Shown here: positions 23,481 to 31,900 of the stretch, in pieces | How positions within the stretch are numbered: the first letter of the stretch is position 1 | How the letters are laid out: each line of letters begins with the position of its first letter | Source of the DNA: Kiritimatiellia bacterium | Lineage (GTDB): Bacteria; Verrucomicrobiota; Kiritimatiellia; UBA8416; JABMPJ01 | Assembly (NCBI GenBank): GCA_016783675.1 | Contig: JADHWE010000012.1 | Span: 1 to 45,125 of the forward strand | Direction of reading: 5' to 3' | Length of the DNA stretch: 45,125 nt | The notes under the pieces: model-generated | Databases searched by the model: none | What the model was told of the DNA's origin: nothing | Seen by the model: the letters and a program-made list of their open reading frames with translations, nothing else | Translations under genes and position numbers: made by a program

Positions 23481-24074
23481 ATGGGACGTTCCTGTAGTAC
23501 AGCTATGCTATGTGCAATGCTGAGCTGCACTGGCTCAGTGCATGGACAAACGGCAGCAAATGAGACGCCGACTAACCTGGTGGTAACAGTTCTGGGAAAT
23601 CCTGCACCTTCAATTGGAGAGAAGGTTGCCTGGCATATTGCCTCTGAGTGCCCGTGTTCTGCGGTTTTTGATGCTCGCACGAACTCCTTGCTCAGAACCG
23701 TAGAGTCACAAGTGGATGCGCTGGCACAGGATCATGCGTGGGTGCTGGGGCTCATCGACTCGCCCACTGGCAAGTCAGCTTTTCGGGGCGGTCTGTTCCG
23801 CAAAAGGGGCGTCGCCCTGTTGGATATGAACTCTCTGAAGGACACAGCCGCAGGCGGCTCGGATTCCTCAGATCTTCTTGAGTCGCGTGTGCTCAAAGAG
23901 AGCATGCGTAGTTTTGGGTTTCTGCTAGGGCTCAAGGACTGCCCCTGGCCTCGATGCTGCATGTTCCCCGCTCCCAACGAGAAGGATCTGGATGCGAAGG
24001 GAAGGGACTTCTGTCCTCCTTGTCAAGTGAAGGTGGATCGGATCCTCTCGGGTGAGGCTAAGGCGCAGCGCTAG
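23481..24074 (+). CDS. Degenerate archaemetzincin-like protein, exported
   Basis: A 197-residue protein with a probable signal sequence (about 1-22). The rest follows the archaemetzincin pattern: HAWVLGLIDSPTG (where active members have a strand with 'D-x-Y'), GVALLDMNSL, ESRVLKES, and a cysteine-rich C-terminus. Active archaemetzincins have HExxHxxGxxHC, C-x-M and CxxC. Here the aligned segment at 143-154 reads RSFGFLLGLKDC: the three zinc-binding His and the catalytic Glu are Arg, Phe, Asp and Ser. The second, structural zinc site is kept (Cys154, Cys159, Met161, Cys178, Cys181, with DAKGRDFCPPC). It is therefore probably a non-catalytic pseudo-protease. A strong AAGGAGA ribosome site lies right after a terminator. 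Its end overlaps the convergent gene by 17 bases. Confidence 0.7.
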   Translation: MGRSCSTAMLCAMLSCTGSVHGQTAANETPTNLVVTVLGNPAPSIGEKVAWHIASECPCSAVFDARTNSLLRTVESQVDALAQDHAWVLGLIDSPTGKSAFRGGLFRKRGVALLDMNSLKDTAAGGSDSSDLLESRVLKESMRSFGFLLGLKDCPWPRCCMFPAPNEKDLDAKGRDFCPPCQVKVDRILSGEAKAQR

Positions 24075-27000
24075 CTGCGGCTGAGATCGGTTCATTCACA
24101 AGGGCAGCTTTCAGTCTCAACAGGAAGTTGTCGCCAGGGTGTACGTAGAGGCCGAACTCAATGTAGTGCATGGCCTCCTGTGGACGTCCGGCATCAATCA
24201 AGGCAACTGCCACATTCTGGTATGCGCGCAGGGCGCGCGGGTCGACTTCGAGTGCTTTCTTCAAGGTCTCGATAGCCTTCTGTAGATCACCTTCCTTGAG
24301 AAGGAGCGATCCTATGGCCGTCAATGCGGGCGCGCACAGAGGGTTGACTTCAAGAGCGTGCTCAAACAAGCTGCGGGCAAGCTGCAGGTCACCCTTTCTT
24401 ATGTGTGTTGCTGCGAACCGAGCCCAGAGTTGCCCGTTGTTGGGATCAAGAAGTAGGAGTCGCGCATACGCCGTCGCTGCCGGAACATGCTGCCCGAGTC
24501 GATCGTAACACCGTGCCAGATTGGCCAGTGCTGCGGAATAACCAGGGGAAAGAAACTCAGCTTGGAGAAATGCCGTAGCAGCGGCTTGCCACTCTTGGCG
24601 AGCAACATATACGTTGCCGAGATCAAAATGGGTTAGGGCAAGGTATGCGAGGTCCTCCGTGGACCGTGGCTGGGTACTGGTGCGACGCATGAGTTCACGC
24701 TCGTGTACGGCAAGGCATAGCGTCTTCTCGACGGGATCAAGAATCCTGTCGTACCCTTCTCCCTTAGTACGCCGGGCAAAATTCTCGATAATTCTTTCGC
24801 GCCTAGCGAGAAGTGTTACGCTGGCATCTGCCGCCAATCCGCTCAGTCCGTAAGGCTCCACGTTCATTGATGCCATGAATTCGGCAAGATCGAGACGCTT
24901 TTCCGGTTCAGCAAGTTGGCGCATGCCTTCTGAGACGTACGGGGAAACGCGCGCGCCTTCGACAAGGTGGTGGAGGATATCAGTAGTTTCTTTGTATAGG
25001 CCGTGAAGTGTAATGAACTCCAGATGCGGCTGGGCGTCAGAGTGGATTAGTCCCGTGCCGTAGAGTTCGGCAGTATTCTCGGCCACAACCAAAGGCAGCA
25101 AGACGTCAGGAGTCGGCATCTGCATGTTCGACGAGGCTCTTGCGTATGGCATTGCTGTCGGAACATTCGTTAGTCGTTCCGTCAGGGAGCGACTGTCGGC
25201 AAAGGCGAGCAGCAGGTAGTCCGAGCCTGTGGTGCTGGTTTTTACTATGCAGTTATTTGGAAACACTTGAGAAAGAGTTCTGCCTACGAGACAGAAGCTC
25301 TCCCAATCTGTCTGATATGCGTGATACCACTGGACAAAGACACCGTCAGGAGCAAGATGCTTGCGGACTTCCCTGAAGTACTCAACTGTGAACAGGTTGG
25401 CCACACCTGCCATCCAAGGGTTCGATGGTTCCGACACGATGACGTCGTACGTCTCGTCTGCGAGCAGAATATGTGTCCTGGCATCTTGCAGAATGAGTTT
25501 TGTCCGAGAGTCATCCAGCACGCCGTTATTCCATCGGTCGAAGTAGCGGCATGCCCTGACGACTTCGGGGCTGATTTCAAGTATGTCAAGCTGCTCCAAT
25601 GGATAGTGCAGCATCTCGCCGCCGGTTATCCCGCTTGCCAGGCCCACCACCATGGCCTTTTTGGCGTGTGGATGAAGTAGCATGGGGACCTGCCCCGTTA
25701 GCGTCATCGTATGTAGGTCGCCGGCTGATGAAGCATCCGTCTTCCCGCTGATGGTTAGGAACACATTGGTTGAGCCCAAACCGCTGACGGACTCGGCGAC
25801 TGACACGAACCCCCCTATCCCGTCTTCCACAAAGAGGTGTCGGGTCGTGTCCGGGAGATTCTGATCAAGTCGCGGAGAAGACCACGCGGCCTCAAAGAGA
25901 CCTGTCTGATCAAGATATTCCGCGAACTCATGGAAACGATGGTAGCGCCCCTTGGTTAGAGAGACTATATCCCAGCGGGGGAGGAAGAGCGCTGCCGCCA
26001 TTAGCGCTACGCCAATTGTACATGCCCTAATCTGTGTTGGTCTGTCCGTGTCCTTTACTGCTATGGCAAGGAGGGCCGCAAGAGCAACGGCCACCTGCAT
26101 CAACGCCAACAAGGAGAGGCTGTCTGCTTTGCCCAAGAGAGGAACCAACAAGAACCCTGCACACAGCGACCCCGTTACGGCTCCGATCGTGTTAAACATG
26201 TACAGTCGCCCTACGACTGATCCGACAGATTTGACGTCCTGCGCGGCGACTCGTGTTGCCAACGGGAATACGGCTCCGAGCATCACTGTCGTGGGGAACA
26301 TAGCGGTGAAAACTGCTGCGCCCTTAGCTGTTTCCAGCAAGGGGAGGCTGCCACGGAATATGTAGAGAAGCTTGGCAAAGAACATCTGGGAGTTCCCCAG
26401 AAACTGGCTGCATAGCAGTGCGGTCGCGGCCGCGACGAACTGGGTGGTGATGAGCAGGTGAAAGGGGCGTCTCACACGATCTCCTATCCATCCAAATAGC
26501 ATACTACCAAAGGCCAATCCTGTAATAAATGTGAAGAGGACTAGTGTGAATGAATAGGTGGTCGGGCCCACGAGAAGGGCAAGGAGTTTTGTCCATATCA
26601 CTTCATAGGCCATTGAACAGGCACCCGACACGGCGAGAAGGATCAACACGCTGCGGTGCCGTCGTGGTATATGCGAGTTCTTGGCTGACATGGCGTTTTG
26701 GAGACGCTGTCGTATCCCGTACAACTTGCCCCAGCCCCCCATAAGCAAAACGAACAGAATCCCGATACCAATGTTGACTGTTATGGCAAGGGTTAGGGAC
26801 TTGGCAACACCCAGCCATCGCAGCATGACGATTCCGCACAGCAGAGAACCCAGTGCAGCGCCAATAGTGTTGATCCCGTAAAGCCGCCCTGTGCGCGCTC
26901 CCAATCCACCGGTTTCCTGAATGTAGTAACGAGCCAGAAGAGGGAGAGTGGCGCCCATAAGTGTTGTAGGCAAGATCAGGAGAACAATCGAAATGGCTGC

Positions 27001-27375
27001 CGAACAAGTGCCGAACAGGATCATGTTGGCATCGACACTTCTGTAAACAAATGCATACAGTGGTTTGGCAGCCCCTAGGAGTAAGGGGAACAGTGCAGCA
27101 TAGGCCCCTATCACGGCTTCGATGATGCCGTAGAGTCGTACCAAGTCACGTCTGTCGGAGAGTCGGTCAACAAAGGCTGATGCGATTCGACTTCCCAGAG
27201 CCAACCCCCCCATGAAAACGGTTAGAACGATGGTCACGGAGAACGTGCTTCCCCCGACGTAGCGCGTCAACATCCGCACCCAAATGATCTCGTAGATCAG
27301 ACTTGTGAATCCGGATACAAAAAAGGCGGCAAGTATAAGAGTTACAATCAGTTGGCGGGATGAGGACCGTTTCAT
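24058..27375 (-). CDS. Fused MFS-like transporter / spermidine synthase-like / TPR protein
   Basis: A 1105-residue membrane protein. The N-terminal half is a duplicated membrane domain, each copy beginning with a matching motif (SGFTSLIYEIIWVRMLTRYV and SGACSMAYEVIWTKLLALLV), about 12 segments in all. About 500-730 is a spermidine synthase-like Rossmann fold (VVGLASGITGGEML, LDILEISPEVVRACR, DVIVSEPSNPWMAG). About 900-1090 holds TPR repeats (YLALTHFDLGNVYVARQEWQ, LDPNNGQLWARFAATHIRKG). The family is annotated as 'fused MFS/spermidine synthase'; its substrate is unknown. ATG 27375 with AGGAG is preferred. It is divergent from another large TPR membrane protein. Confidence 0.85.
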   Translation of the reverse strand: MKRSSSRQLIVTLILAAFFVSGFTSLIYEIIWVRMLTRYVGGSTFSVTIVLTVFMGGLALGSRIASAFVDRLSDRRDLVRLYGIIEAVIGAYAALFPLLLGAAKPLYAFVYRSVDANMILFGTCSAAISIVLLILPTTLMGATLPLLARYYIQETGGLGARTGRLYGINTIGAALGSLLCGIVMLRWLGVAKSLTLAITVNIGIGILFVLLMGGWGKLYGIRQRLQNAMSAKNSHIPRRHRSVLILLAVSGACSMAYEVIWTKLLALLVGPTTYSFTLVLFTFITGLAFGSMLFGWIGDRVRRPFHLLITTQFVAAATALLCSQFLGNSQMFFAKLLYIFRGSLPLLETAKGAAVFTAMFPTTVMLGAVFPLATRVAAQDVKSVGSVVGRLYMFNTIGAVTGSLCAGFLLVPLLGKADSLSLLALMQVAVALAALLAIAVKDTDRPTQIRACTIGVALMAAALFLPRWDIVSLTKGRYHRFHEFAEYLDQTGLFEAAWSSPRLDQNLPDTTRHLFVEDGIGGFVSVAESVSGLGSTNVFLTISGKTDASSAGDLHTMTLTGQVPMLLHPHAKKAMVVGLASGITGGEMLHYPLEQLDILEISPEVVRACRYFDRWNNGVLDDSRTKLILQDARTHILLADETYDVIVSEPSNPWMAGVANLFTVEYFREVRKHLAPDGVFVQWYHAYQTDWESFCLVGRTLSQVFPNNCIVKTSTTGSDYLLLAFADSRSLTERLTNVPTAMPYARASSNMQMPTPDVLLPLVVAENTAELYGTGLIHSDAQPHLEFITLHGLYKETTDILHHLVEGARVSPYVSEGMRQLAEPEKRLDLAEFMASMNVEPYGLSGLAADASVTLLARRERIIENFARRTKGEGYDRILDPVEKTLCLAVHERELMRRTSTQPRSTEDLAYLALTHFDLGNVYVARQEWQAAATAFLQAEFLSPGYSAALANLARCYDRLGQHVPAATAYARLLLLDPNNGQLWARFAATHIRKGDLQLARSLFEHALEVNPLCAPALTAIGSLLLKEGDLQKAIETLKKALEVDPRALRAYQNVAVALIDAGRPQEAMHYIEFGLYVHPGDNFLLRLKAALVNEPISAAASAAP

Positions 27376-27431
27376 GAATGTCTCCTGACAGGCAAATGTC
27401 CGAAGGGGCCATTGTATCTTCAAAAGTCTCT

Positions 27432-27459
27432 ATAGTATGGCGTTCGCTTGCTGATGCAA
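27432..27459 (-). promoter_or_regulatory. Putative promoter for the MFS-spermidine synthase gene
   Basis: On the minus strand TTGCAT (forward 27454-27459), a 16-bp spacer and TACTAT (forward 27432-27437), giving a leader of about 50 bases. The -35 overlaps a 6-bp inverted repeat, GCTTGC/GCAAGC (27446-27461), that could be an operator. For the divergent gene at 27568 I see only a weak TTGAGA (27526-27531) without a good -10. Confidence 0.4.
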
Positions 27460-27567
27460 GCAATCTTAACGCCAGTCACGGTTGCGAGCTGGTCGATAGA
27501 GTCTCGAGCAGGCCGCGTCCGGCTTTTGAGATTGTAACTCGATAGGTGAGAATATAGGGTTCTGTGC

Positions 27568-30500
27568 ATGAAAACAGTGGGTAAGCACACAATAGGGATC
27601 CTGCTTGGGGCGGCAGTGACCATAGGAGCTCTTATCGTTTTCGGTGCAACGCTTTCCCCTTGGGCGTATCCCGGTGAGTCGGCCAACCTGATCACCCAGT
27701 GCGGTGGATTGTTCCCACTCAAAACGCCGGATCTCCCCCTGTGGCGAGGACTGTTCCAGCTCGCATGGGCTTTGCCCTTCGGTAGTGCGGTTGTTCGGGT
27801 AAGTGCGCTGAGTGTTCTGTTTGGAGCCATTGGTGTGGGCTTGCTCTACCACTTAGTCTCGACAGGGATACTCAGGCTCGTGAACCCCAGCGATCTGCCC
27901 GAGAAACAGGGCGTCATCATTTCGCGTGTGGCCGGAGTTGTGGCCGCCATCGGCCTCTGTTTTAGTTCTCCATATTGGGTTGTTGCGACGCGAGCTCACA
28001 ACGCTGCCTTTGACGTTGCATTGCTCTTGGGGGCAATGATCGTGCTTATGACCTATGCGCGGTCACGCGGCTCCGGGTGGCTGTATCTGCTGTCGTTTAT
28101 CTGGGGCATTGGCACAGTTGAGTACGCCAGCTTTATCATTCTCGCTCCCCTGGTGATTCTGACCGTGCTGCTGCTGATGTGGCACAAAGGACAGTTCAGG
28201 ACTCTGCCCATAGTGACGGCTCTATCGTGTGGCCTGCTTGGACTATCGCTCTATCTTGTTGCCGCATGGTGCTTCTATGGCACCGAGGGATATGAAATAT
28301 GCGGGTATCCCAGTTACTTCAAGGTCATTTGGTTCATGTGGCGCGACCAGTATCGCCTTATCACGCGCAGCCTCCCGCGTGAGGGGTGGCTGCTTATCCT
28401 GCTGACGACAGGCGTTCCCTGGCTGGTGGGACTCGGCGTGGTTCGGAAGGGCATCAACGATGAGCCGGCATGGTCTGACTATCTGCTTCACGTTGTGCTC
28501 AGCCTGGTATGTGGCATTGTCCTGCTCAATCTCGGGATAGCACCTTGGTCCATGCTGGGGCATGCCCGTCTCCTGGTGTTGCCCTATGTGTTGACGGCGG
28601 CTCTAACAGGTTATCTTGCTGCCTACTGGTTCCGCCAGTCGCTGGCTTGGGGGGTAACTCCCAATACCAGGTTGCGCAGCCTGATCGTACGGGCTTCCGC
28701 TATCCTGCTGCTGTTGGCGCTTACCTGTGTGGTGGCTACTGCGCCTTACAGGAACTACGGTTCGGCCAACAGCACGGGCACCGGCGTACTGAATGAGTGC
28801 GCACAGACCATTCTTGATGCGGCTGCTGAAGGTGACGAGGGACGTGATCGGCTTCTGGTTGTCACAGACGGACAACCGGACGACCTGCTGAAGATTGTGG
28901 CGCACAAGAGCAACCAGCCGTTGGATGTTGTCGACCTTAGCGCTGGAGGTGACGCGGGTTACCGCCGGTACGTGGCCACGCTGTTTGACTCCGCCAGGCT
29001 GAGAAATCTGGCGCGCATTGGGCTCATGCCACTCTTGAACGAACTTCTGACAAGTAATGAAGGACTGTTGGACCGGACAGTAGTGTTTGCGGCACCCGAT
29101 ATCTGGACGATGGTGGGGGCGGTGCCGGTTCCTGATCGGTTGGTCTCCCGAGGAGTCAAGTCCCTCGACAATGTGGACCTCGATGAGCTCTACGACAAGC
29201 ATCTGGAGTTCTGGGATTCTGTAGTACCGCGGCTGCAGACATTGAGCGAGTCGAAGGATTTCGCGGATCCCGCCGCTTGGCTTGCCTCGCGCTTGATCCA
29301 GCAGGCGAGCCTGATGGCAAATAACCTGGGTGTGTGTTCCGAAGATAAGGGCGGATCTGTTGGGCGCGCATATGCATGCTATTCAAGGGCTTTGGCTATC
29401 AATCCCAACAATGTCAGCGCACTGCTGAACATGAACCGCATGATGGATCAGGGCTATGATGCTCAGGATGCGGACGAACTCAGGTCATCCCTTGCGGAGC
29501 TGAAAGCATCTGACCGGCGCTACGACGTTCTCGCCCTTTCAAGAGTGTATGGGTATGTCAGGGAGCCCGAGGCATTCTCAGGTATCGCTCACACGTGGGC
29601 CCTGACGGGCCAACCCCGAATGGCTGCCCAGAGTATACAGAAGGCTATGGGACTGGTGGGCGTCGAGGAGCAGGACAACCTAAAGGCAGACTTAGCTGGA
29701 CTGTATCTTGGGCAGCGCCGGGACGAGGAGAGTGAGGCGCTCTACTACGAGCTGCTCGTGGAGAATCCCGATAACAAGAGAGCTCTGATGGGGCTTGCCC
29801 GCGTCGCCGCCCTGAAGGAAAGCTTCGACGAAGGTCGTTCCCTTCTGGCTAAAGCACAGAGCGCTGGTGTTCCTTCTCATGCGATCGCCATGGAGCGGGC
29901 GGTTCACATGGTACTGCAATCCGACGATGCAGGAGCTCGCAAGGAACTGGAGGCTCTGGTCAAGGCGGATGAACGCAGGATTATGGCTTGGGGCCTCTTG
30001 ATTGACATCCTGGTCCGGAGCGCGGACTGGCCGGCCCTGGAGCGGTCCGCCGATAGGCTGCGAAACATAGAGGGGGGCTCAGGTCTGGCGGCGGAATTGA
30101 ATGGGCTGCTGGCGCTGAGAGATGCTGATTTGGTTGGTGCAAGGCGGTACTATGCTGAGGCGCTGACAACACAGCCTGGTAAGATTCCTCTTTTGGAAAA
30201 GGCCATGAAACTTGATCTGGCCTCAGGAGACCTTGTGGCGGCGGAGAATCGCGCCCGCGCCATCCTGGAACTTGATATAGGACATGCTCTCGCCAACTAC
30301 GTTGTTGGTGCTGCGCGGCTCGCCGAGAGGGATGCGGTTCTGGCCGAGGATGCTCTCAAGCGGAGCATCGAACGTGAGCGCCTGCCTCAAGCACTAAACG
30401 ACTTGGCCTGGTTGCTTTTGCAGAAGCAGCAATACGCTGAGGCCGAGGGGTTGGCTCGGGAGGCGGTGCAGCTGCGGCCGGAGATGCACCAGGCTTTGGA

Positions 30501-30744
30501 TACGCTGGGTGAGATCTTGCTGAAGCAGGGCAAGTTGACGGAGGCGGAGGAGGCGTTGCAGAAGGCGCTTTCCCTGGCTTCGGACGTCGGGACTTTCCTC
30601 CACATGGCGCAGCTCCAGGCGGCCAAGGGCGACAAGGAACACGCGCGCGAGATCGTCCTCATGATCGCCGATAGAACCGGTCGCCTCTCCTCCGAAGCGA
30701 AAGCCGACTACGACCGCCTTCGCCACGATCTTGGCGAGGGATAG
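27568..30744 (+). CDS. DUF2723 membrane protein with C-terminal TPR repeats
   Basis: A 1058-residue protein. Residues 1-420 hold about 10 membrane segments and the DUF2723 signature (PWAYPGESANLITQCGG, PLWRGLFQLAWALPFGSAVV), a family related to protein O-mannosyltransferase-like GT-C glycosyltransferases, plus THAHN-type motifs (VVATRAHNAAFDVALLLGA). From about 580 to the end there are many TPR repeats (RAYACYSRALAINPNNVSAL, ALYYELLVENPDNKRALMGL, EAVQLRPEMHQALDTLGEIL). It may glycosylate or organise exported proteins. Divergent from the fused MFS gene, with 192 bases between starts. Confidence 0.85.
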   Translation: MKTVGKHTIGILLGAAVTIGALIVFGATLSPWAYPGESANLITQCGGLFPLKTPDLPLWRGLFQLAWALPFGSAVVRVSALSVLFGAIGVGLLYHLVSTGILRLVNPSDLPEKQGVIISRVAGVVAAIGLCFSSPYWVVATRAHNAAFDVALLLGAMIVLMTYARSRGSGWLYLLSFIWGIGTVEYASFIILAPLVILTVLLLMWHKGQFRTLPIVTALSCGLLGLSLYLVAAWCFYGTEGYEICGYPSYFKVIWFMWRDQYRLITRSLPREGWLLILLTTGVPWLVGLGVVRKGINDEPAWSDYLLHVVLSLVCGIVLLNLGIAPWSMLGHARLLVLPYVLTAALTGYLAAYWFRQSLAWGVTPNTRLRSLIVRASAILLLLALTCVVATAPYRNYGSANSTGTGVLNECAQTILDAAAEGDEGRDRLLVVTDGQPDDLLKIVAHKSNQPLDVVDLSAGGDAGYRRYVATLFDSARLRNLARIGLMPLLNELLTSNEGLLDRTVVFAAPDIWTMVGAVPVPDRLVSRGVKSLDNVDLDELYDKHLEFWDSVVPRLQTLSESKDFADPAAWLASRLIQQASLMANNLGVCSEDKGGSVGRAYACYSRALAINPNNVSALLNMNRMMDQGYDAQDADELRSSLAELKASDRRYDVLALSRVYGYVREPEAFSGIAHTWALTGQPRMAAQSIQKAMGLVGVEEQDNLKADLAGLYLGQRRDEESEALYYELLVENPDNKRALMGLARVAALKESFDEGRSLLAKAQSAGVPSHAIAMERAVHMVLQSDDAGARKELEALVKADERRIMAWGLLIDILVRSADWPALERSADRLRNIEGGSGLAAELNGLLALRDADLVGARRYYAEALTTQPGKIPLLEKAMKLDLASGDLVAAENRARAILELDIGHALANYVVGAARLAERDAVLAEDALKRSIERERLPQALNDLAWLLLQKQQYAEAEGLAREAVQLRPEMHQALDTLGEILLKQGKLTEAEEALQKALSLASDVGTFLHMAQLQAAKGDKEHAREIVLMIADRTGRLSSEAKADYDRLRHDLGEG

Positions 30745-30972
30745 GCGACACAATCTCCCTTCTCAACAATCTCGCCACATCACTCCCCATGCCCCCAGCC
30801 ACCAAGCTCACACGCATCAGTGCCACCTGAAACGATGACGATAAGAGTGACGATCGTCACTCTTATCGTCATCGCCTGTTGAGTTTTGGGGCTGTCGAAG
30901 GGGATGCTGGAAGTGGCTTTGGTGGATGCGTTGGTCTGTGATGGAGCCTGCCCGAAGACTCAAAGGCGTTAT
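30745..30972. repeat. Convergent gap with 42-bp perfect palindrome
   Basis: No gene. At 30833-30874 lies a perfect 42-bp palindrome without a spacer (half site CGATGACGATAAGAGTGACG plus A). The inner 40 bp occur again at 31721-31760, on the other side of the pseudouridine synthase gene. No T tract follows. Confidence 0.95.
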
Positions 30973-31656
30973 CTACAGATCTCGCCACTGGCCGGGCTTG
31001 AGTCCGCTCAAGGAGACACTGCCTATTCGCGTTCGAACAAGTCGGTGGACTTTCAAGCCGGAGCGCTCGCACAGGCGACGGACCTGGCGGTTGCGGCCTT
31101 CGTTCAGTACGAACTCCAAGACCGGGCGTGGCTCTCGCTTCAACACCGTGATGGTTGCCGGCACTGTTGTGTAGCCCTCGATCTCGATGGGTGACTCCAA
31201 TTCGCTCAGCACCTCGGGTGCCAGGGATCCCGATACTGTGACACGGTACACTTTCTCCTGCTCAAAGCGGGGATGTGTGAATCGCTCGACCAAGTCACCG
31301 TCGTTCGACAGCAGCAAGAGCCCTTCACTGTCCTTGTCGAGTCGTCCCACGGGAACGATTCGCTCAGAAACACCTTTCAGCAGCTCGTAGACGGTCTTGC
31401 CGTCCTTGGCTGATCTACTGCAGATGTAGCCCCGCGGCTTGTAGAGGAGGATCGTCCGCTTGCCCTCCCTCTCAACCGGCAGCGGCGCACCATCGACCAT
31501 GATGCAATCCTGCAGCGGGTCCACCCGCAGTCCTGCCTCGGTTACGATCGCGCCGTTAACCGTCACCCGACCCGCCGCAACGATCTCAGCGCTCCCACGC
31601 CGCGAGGCAACCCCCCGCTCCGCCAGCACCTTCTGCAGTCGAACACCCTCAGCCAT
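30973..31656 (-). CDS. RluB/RsuA-type rRNA pseudouridine synthase
   Basis: A 227-residue enzyme that isomerises a specific uridine in rRNA. N-terminal S4 domain (LQKVLAERGVASRRGSAEIV, GRVTVNGAIV), then the catalytic domain with the Asp motif PVGRLDKDSEGLLLLSNDGD, LLYKPRGYICS, KVYRVTVSG and the C-terminal EGRNRQVRRLCERSGLKVHRLVR. Length fits RluB (23S U2605) better than RsuA, but target choice cannot be settled. Flanked on both sides by copies of the same 40-42 bp palindrome. Confidence 0.92.
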   Translation of the reverse strand: MAEGVRLQKVLAERGVASRRGSAEIVAAGRVTVNGAIVTEAGLRVDPLQDCIMVDGAPLPVEREGKRTILLYKPRGYICSRSAKDGKTVYELLKGVSERIVPVGRLDKDSEGLLLLSNDGDLVERFTHPRFEQEKVYRVTVSGSLAPEVLSELESPIEIEGYTTVPATITVLKREPRPVLEFVLNEGRNRQVRRLCERSGLKVHRLVRTRIGSVSLSGLKPGQWRDL

Positions 31657-31720
31657 GCCCAGACTCTACCCCTCCCACCCATCCCCGGCAAGAGGTTGTC
31701 CCGCACTTTTCCCTCTATAC

Positions 31721-31760
31721 GATGACGATAAGAGTGACGATCGTCACTCTTATCGTCATC
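31721..31760. repeat. 40-bp perfect palindrome
   Basis: GATGACGATAAGAGTGACGA followed at once by its exact reverse complement. It is the same sequence as 30838-type inner part of the palindrome at 30833-30874. It lies between the divergent pseudouridine synthase and uridylyltransferase genes, about 80 bases upstream of the predicted promoter of the latter. Confidence 0.95.
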
Positions 31761-31837
31761 ATGCGCCGTTGGCTCATGGGGAGGTGCTGCCAACTGTTCC
31801 GTGGCATTGCAGGGCGAGGGTGAGTTGGTGCTTTGCT

Positions 31838-31866
31838 TTGTGTCTCGTGGGGGAGTGTGGTAGATT
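31838..31866 (+). promoter_or_regulatory. Putative sigma-70 promoter of the uridylyltransferase gene
   Basis: TTGTGT at 31838-31843, 17-bp spacer, TAGATT at 31861-31866. The leader would be about 28 bases, with a GAGGGGTGG ribosome site before ATG 31901. Confidence 0.45.
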
Positions 31867-31900
31867 GCCCCATCATCTAATCAGCGAGGGGTGGTTGACC

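Noticed and set aside
30833..30874. Rho-independent terminator
   Set aside because: A perfect 42-bp palindrome without loop or T tract; it does not fit an intrinsic terminator, so I list it as a repeat.
31460..31900. N-terminal extension of the uridylyltransferase
   Set aside because: It overlaps the divergent pseudouridine synthase gene and the palindrome; the good ribosome site and family similarity are at 31901.
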